A stretch of DNA of 64,000 nt, from contig NZ_CP038799.1 in the NCBI RefSeq assembly GCF_012223425.1, positions 434,001 through 498,000 of the forward strand, written 5' to 3'. This DNA is from Mycolicibacterium frederiksbergense. Its GTDB lineage: Bacteria > Actinomycetota > Actinomycetes > Mycobacteriales > Mycobacteriaceae. Of the stretch, positions 63,067 through 64,000 are shown one piece after another. Position 1 is the stretch's first letter; the number at the start of each line of letters is the position of its first letter. Position numbers and translations under genes: made by a program. The notes under the pieces are model-generated. The model made no database searches, was not told the DNA's origin, and was given only the letters and a program-made list of their open reading frames with translations.

Positions 63067-64000
63067 TCGACGAGCATGGCCACCTGCGCCTGCGTAGTGC
63101 CGAACACCTCGATCCGATCTGGCGACTCTTTGACGAGCTGCCAGCACAGTGGCGTGGCCCCGTGCTCGGGCCCGGTATCGAGAACTGGGCGTCGATTACC
63201 GAGAATGATTGGCCGCATTTGGATCTGAGCGAATTACCCGATCCGTTCGCCGCGGAGCTGGCGTGGATGGCGCACTGGCAGGCCGGTGATGGCACCCGTG
63301 TCTCGGTGTTGGCGATGGCGCAGTTGGCCAACATGATTCGGCGGGCAGTTACCGAGGGCCGTGATTTCCCCTCGTCGATCCGGGCGATGGATTACGACGC
63401 CGCCGCGGTGTTGCAGAGCTGGTTCTATCTCAGCAGGGGCAAGCGACTGCCCTCACCCCGAGGTCGGGGCCGGGTGCACGCTCTGTTCGGGTTCGCCCGG
63501 CACGCCCTGATCGCCGCCTGCCACGACGGCCCGTGGTGGCACCTGGACTTCTGGCACCCGCGCTGCGATCCGCGGATACCACTGACCGATCGTGAACCGG
63601 TCGCCAACTACGGCTGCGCACCCGGAGATATACAGCTTCCGTGGTTGCGGGCCGCGGTGAAGTGGCACCTGGGCACGATGCTCGAATCCGGGGCGCTGCG
63701 CTGGACCACGGTCAGCCAGGAACGCATGCGCAGCTTCCGCCGGTTCGACAACTGGCTGACCGCCAGCTTCGACGACCCGACTGGCATCCTGGGCGACCCA
63801 ACGAGCGCGGTCGAACAGGCGGCGGCGTTCGCGCGGTGGACCGCCGTGGCAGCCAACCGCGTCACCCGCCAATCCGACACACGCCACCTCGGAAGAACAG
63901 TGCCGATCCGGGGAATCAACGACGACCTGCGAGCGGTGGCCGGCCTCTTGGACTTCATTGCCGCCAATCCCGGGGAGGCTCGCAGCGTTCTCGGTGCCGA
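63063..64000 (+). CDS. Large tyrosine recombinase (TnpB-like), copy 2, N-terminal part
   Basis: GTG at 63063. The first 312 residues match the N-terminal part of the copy at 36162-38336, up to the edge. The catalytic region lies beyond the window. Confidence 0.85.
   Translation, partial: MIDEHGHLRLRSAEHLDPIWRLFDELPAQWRGPVLGPGIENWASITENDWPHLDLSELPDPFAAELAWMAHWQAGDGTRVSVLAMAQLANMIRRAVTEGRDFPSSIRAMDYDAAAVLQSWFYLSRGKRLPSPRGRGRVHALFGFARHALIAACHDGPWWHLDFWHPRCDPRIPLTDREPVANYGCAPGDIQLPWLRAAVKWHLGTMLESGALRWTTVSQERMRSFRRFDNWLTASFDDPTGILGDPTSAVEQAAAFARWTAVAANRVTRQSDTRHLGRTVPIRGINDDLRAVAGLLDFIAANPGEARSVLGA

Larger units (their letters stand above)
61250..64000 (-). mobile_element. IS21-family element IS-D, left part (interrupted)
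   Basis: The left end begins near 61250 (TGTTGACGACGGTC) and carries two copies of GACGGT(C)GAAAAGTAGGCCA. Only the 3' half of istB is seen before the Tn554-like copy 2. istB 5' part and istA should lie past the right edge. The exact first base may be off by three. Confidence 0.65.
61765..64000 (+). mobile_element. Tn554-like element, copy 2 (runs off right edge)
   Basis: Begins with the core GTTATC (61765-61770), then the same end as copy 1. tnpA is complete and tnpB partial. Its orientation relative to istB is opposite to that of copy 1, although the insertion point is the same base position. The overlap with copy 1 appears identical. Confidence 0.85.

Overview
The window is high-GC actinobacterial DNA, most likely from a fast-growing mycobacterium (Mycolicibacterium-like). 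The pointers are tandem secreted DUF732-type proteins, orphan ESX (type VII secretion) substrates with YxxxD tails, RecA_NDp-type DNA-damage promoters, several small type II toxin-antitoxin operons, a DesA3-like acyl-lipid desaturase, Ser/Thr kinases of PknB type, and near-leaderless transcripts. No rRNA, tRNA or CRISPR array was seen. Genus is inferred; nothing fixes the species.

Layout. 0-10 kb: housekeeping and catabolic genes (sulfatase, YceI-like protein, prfC, a Doc-type toxin-antitoxin pair, a paoABC-type molybdenum aldehyde oxidoreductase operon, an MscS channel). 10-21 kb: a frameshifted macro-domain gene, a two-gene HerA-like ATPase/winged-helix unit, two PIN-domain toxin-antitoxin pairs, an RNase H-like protein and small membrane proteins. 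21-25 kb: an NAD salvage cluster, nrtR diverging from an operon of an ADP-ribosylglycohydrolase/phosphatase fusion, pnuC and nadR. 25-29 kb: nuclease-like genes (two HNH-type, one endonuclease/exonuclease/phosphatase fold, truncated) linked by DNA-damage-type promoters. 30-35 kb: two near-duplicate receptor Ser/Thr kinases around an EcsC-family gene.

35-44 kb is a nest of mobile elements. An IS21-family element (IS-A) with a 5-bp GCCGT target duplication splits a small secreted-protein gene. IS-A is itself interrupted by a second IS21-family element (IS-B, 2542 bp, CGGAT duplication) inside istA, and by a Tn554-like three-gene element (about 3.95 kb) inside the Walker A codons of istB. A second copy of the Tn554-like element starts at 61765 and runs off the right edge. 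It sits at the same base position of a different istB gene, but in the opposite orientation.

44-53 kb holds three DUF732-like secreted proteins, a STAND-like ATPase, a metallophosphoesterase, a DsbA-like protein and DUF2786 and SWIM proteins. 53-61 kb carries two compact type VII effector modules either side of a fatty acid desaturase. One (minus strand) pairs an EspC-like protein with a WxG/amidase effector and a membrane-anchored candidate immunity protein. The other (plus strand) pairs an EspC-like protein with a WxG polymorphic toxin followed by two paralogous candidate immunity proteins. Both modules look like interbacterial toxin cassettes exported by a chromosomal ESX system encoded elsewhere.
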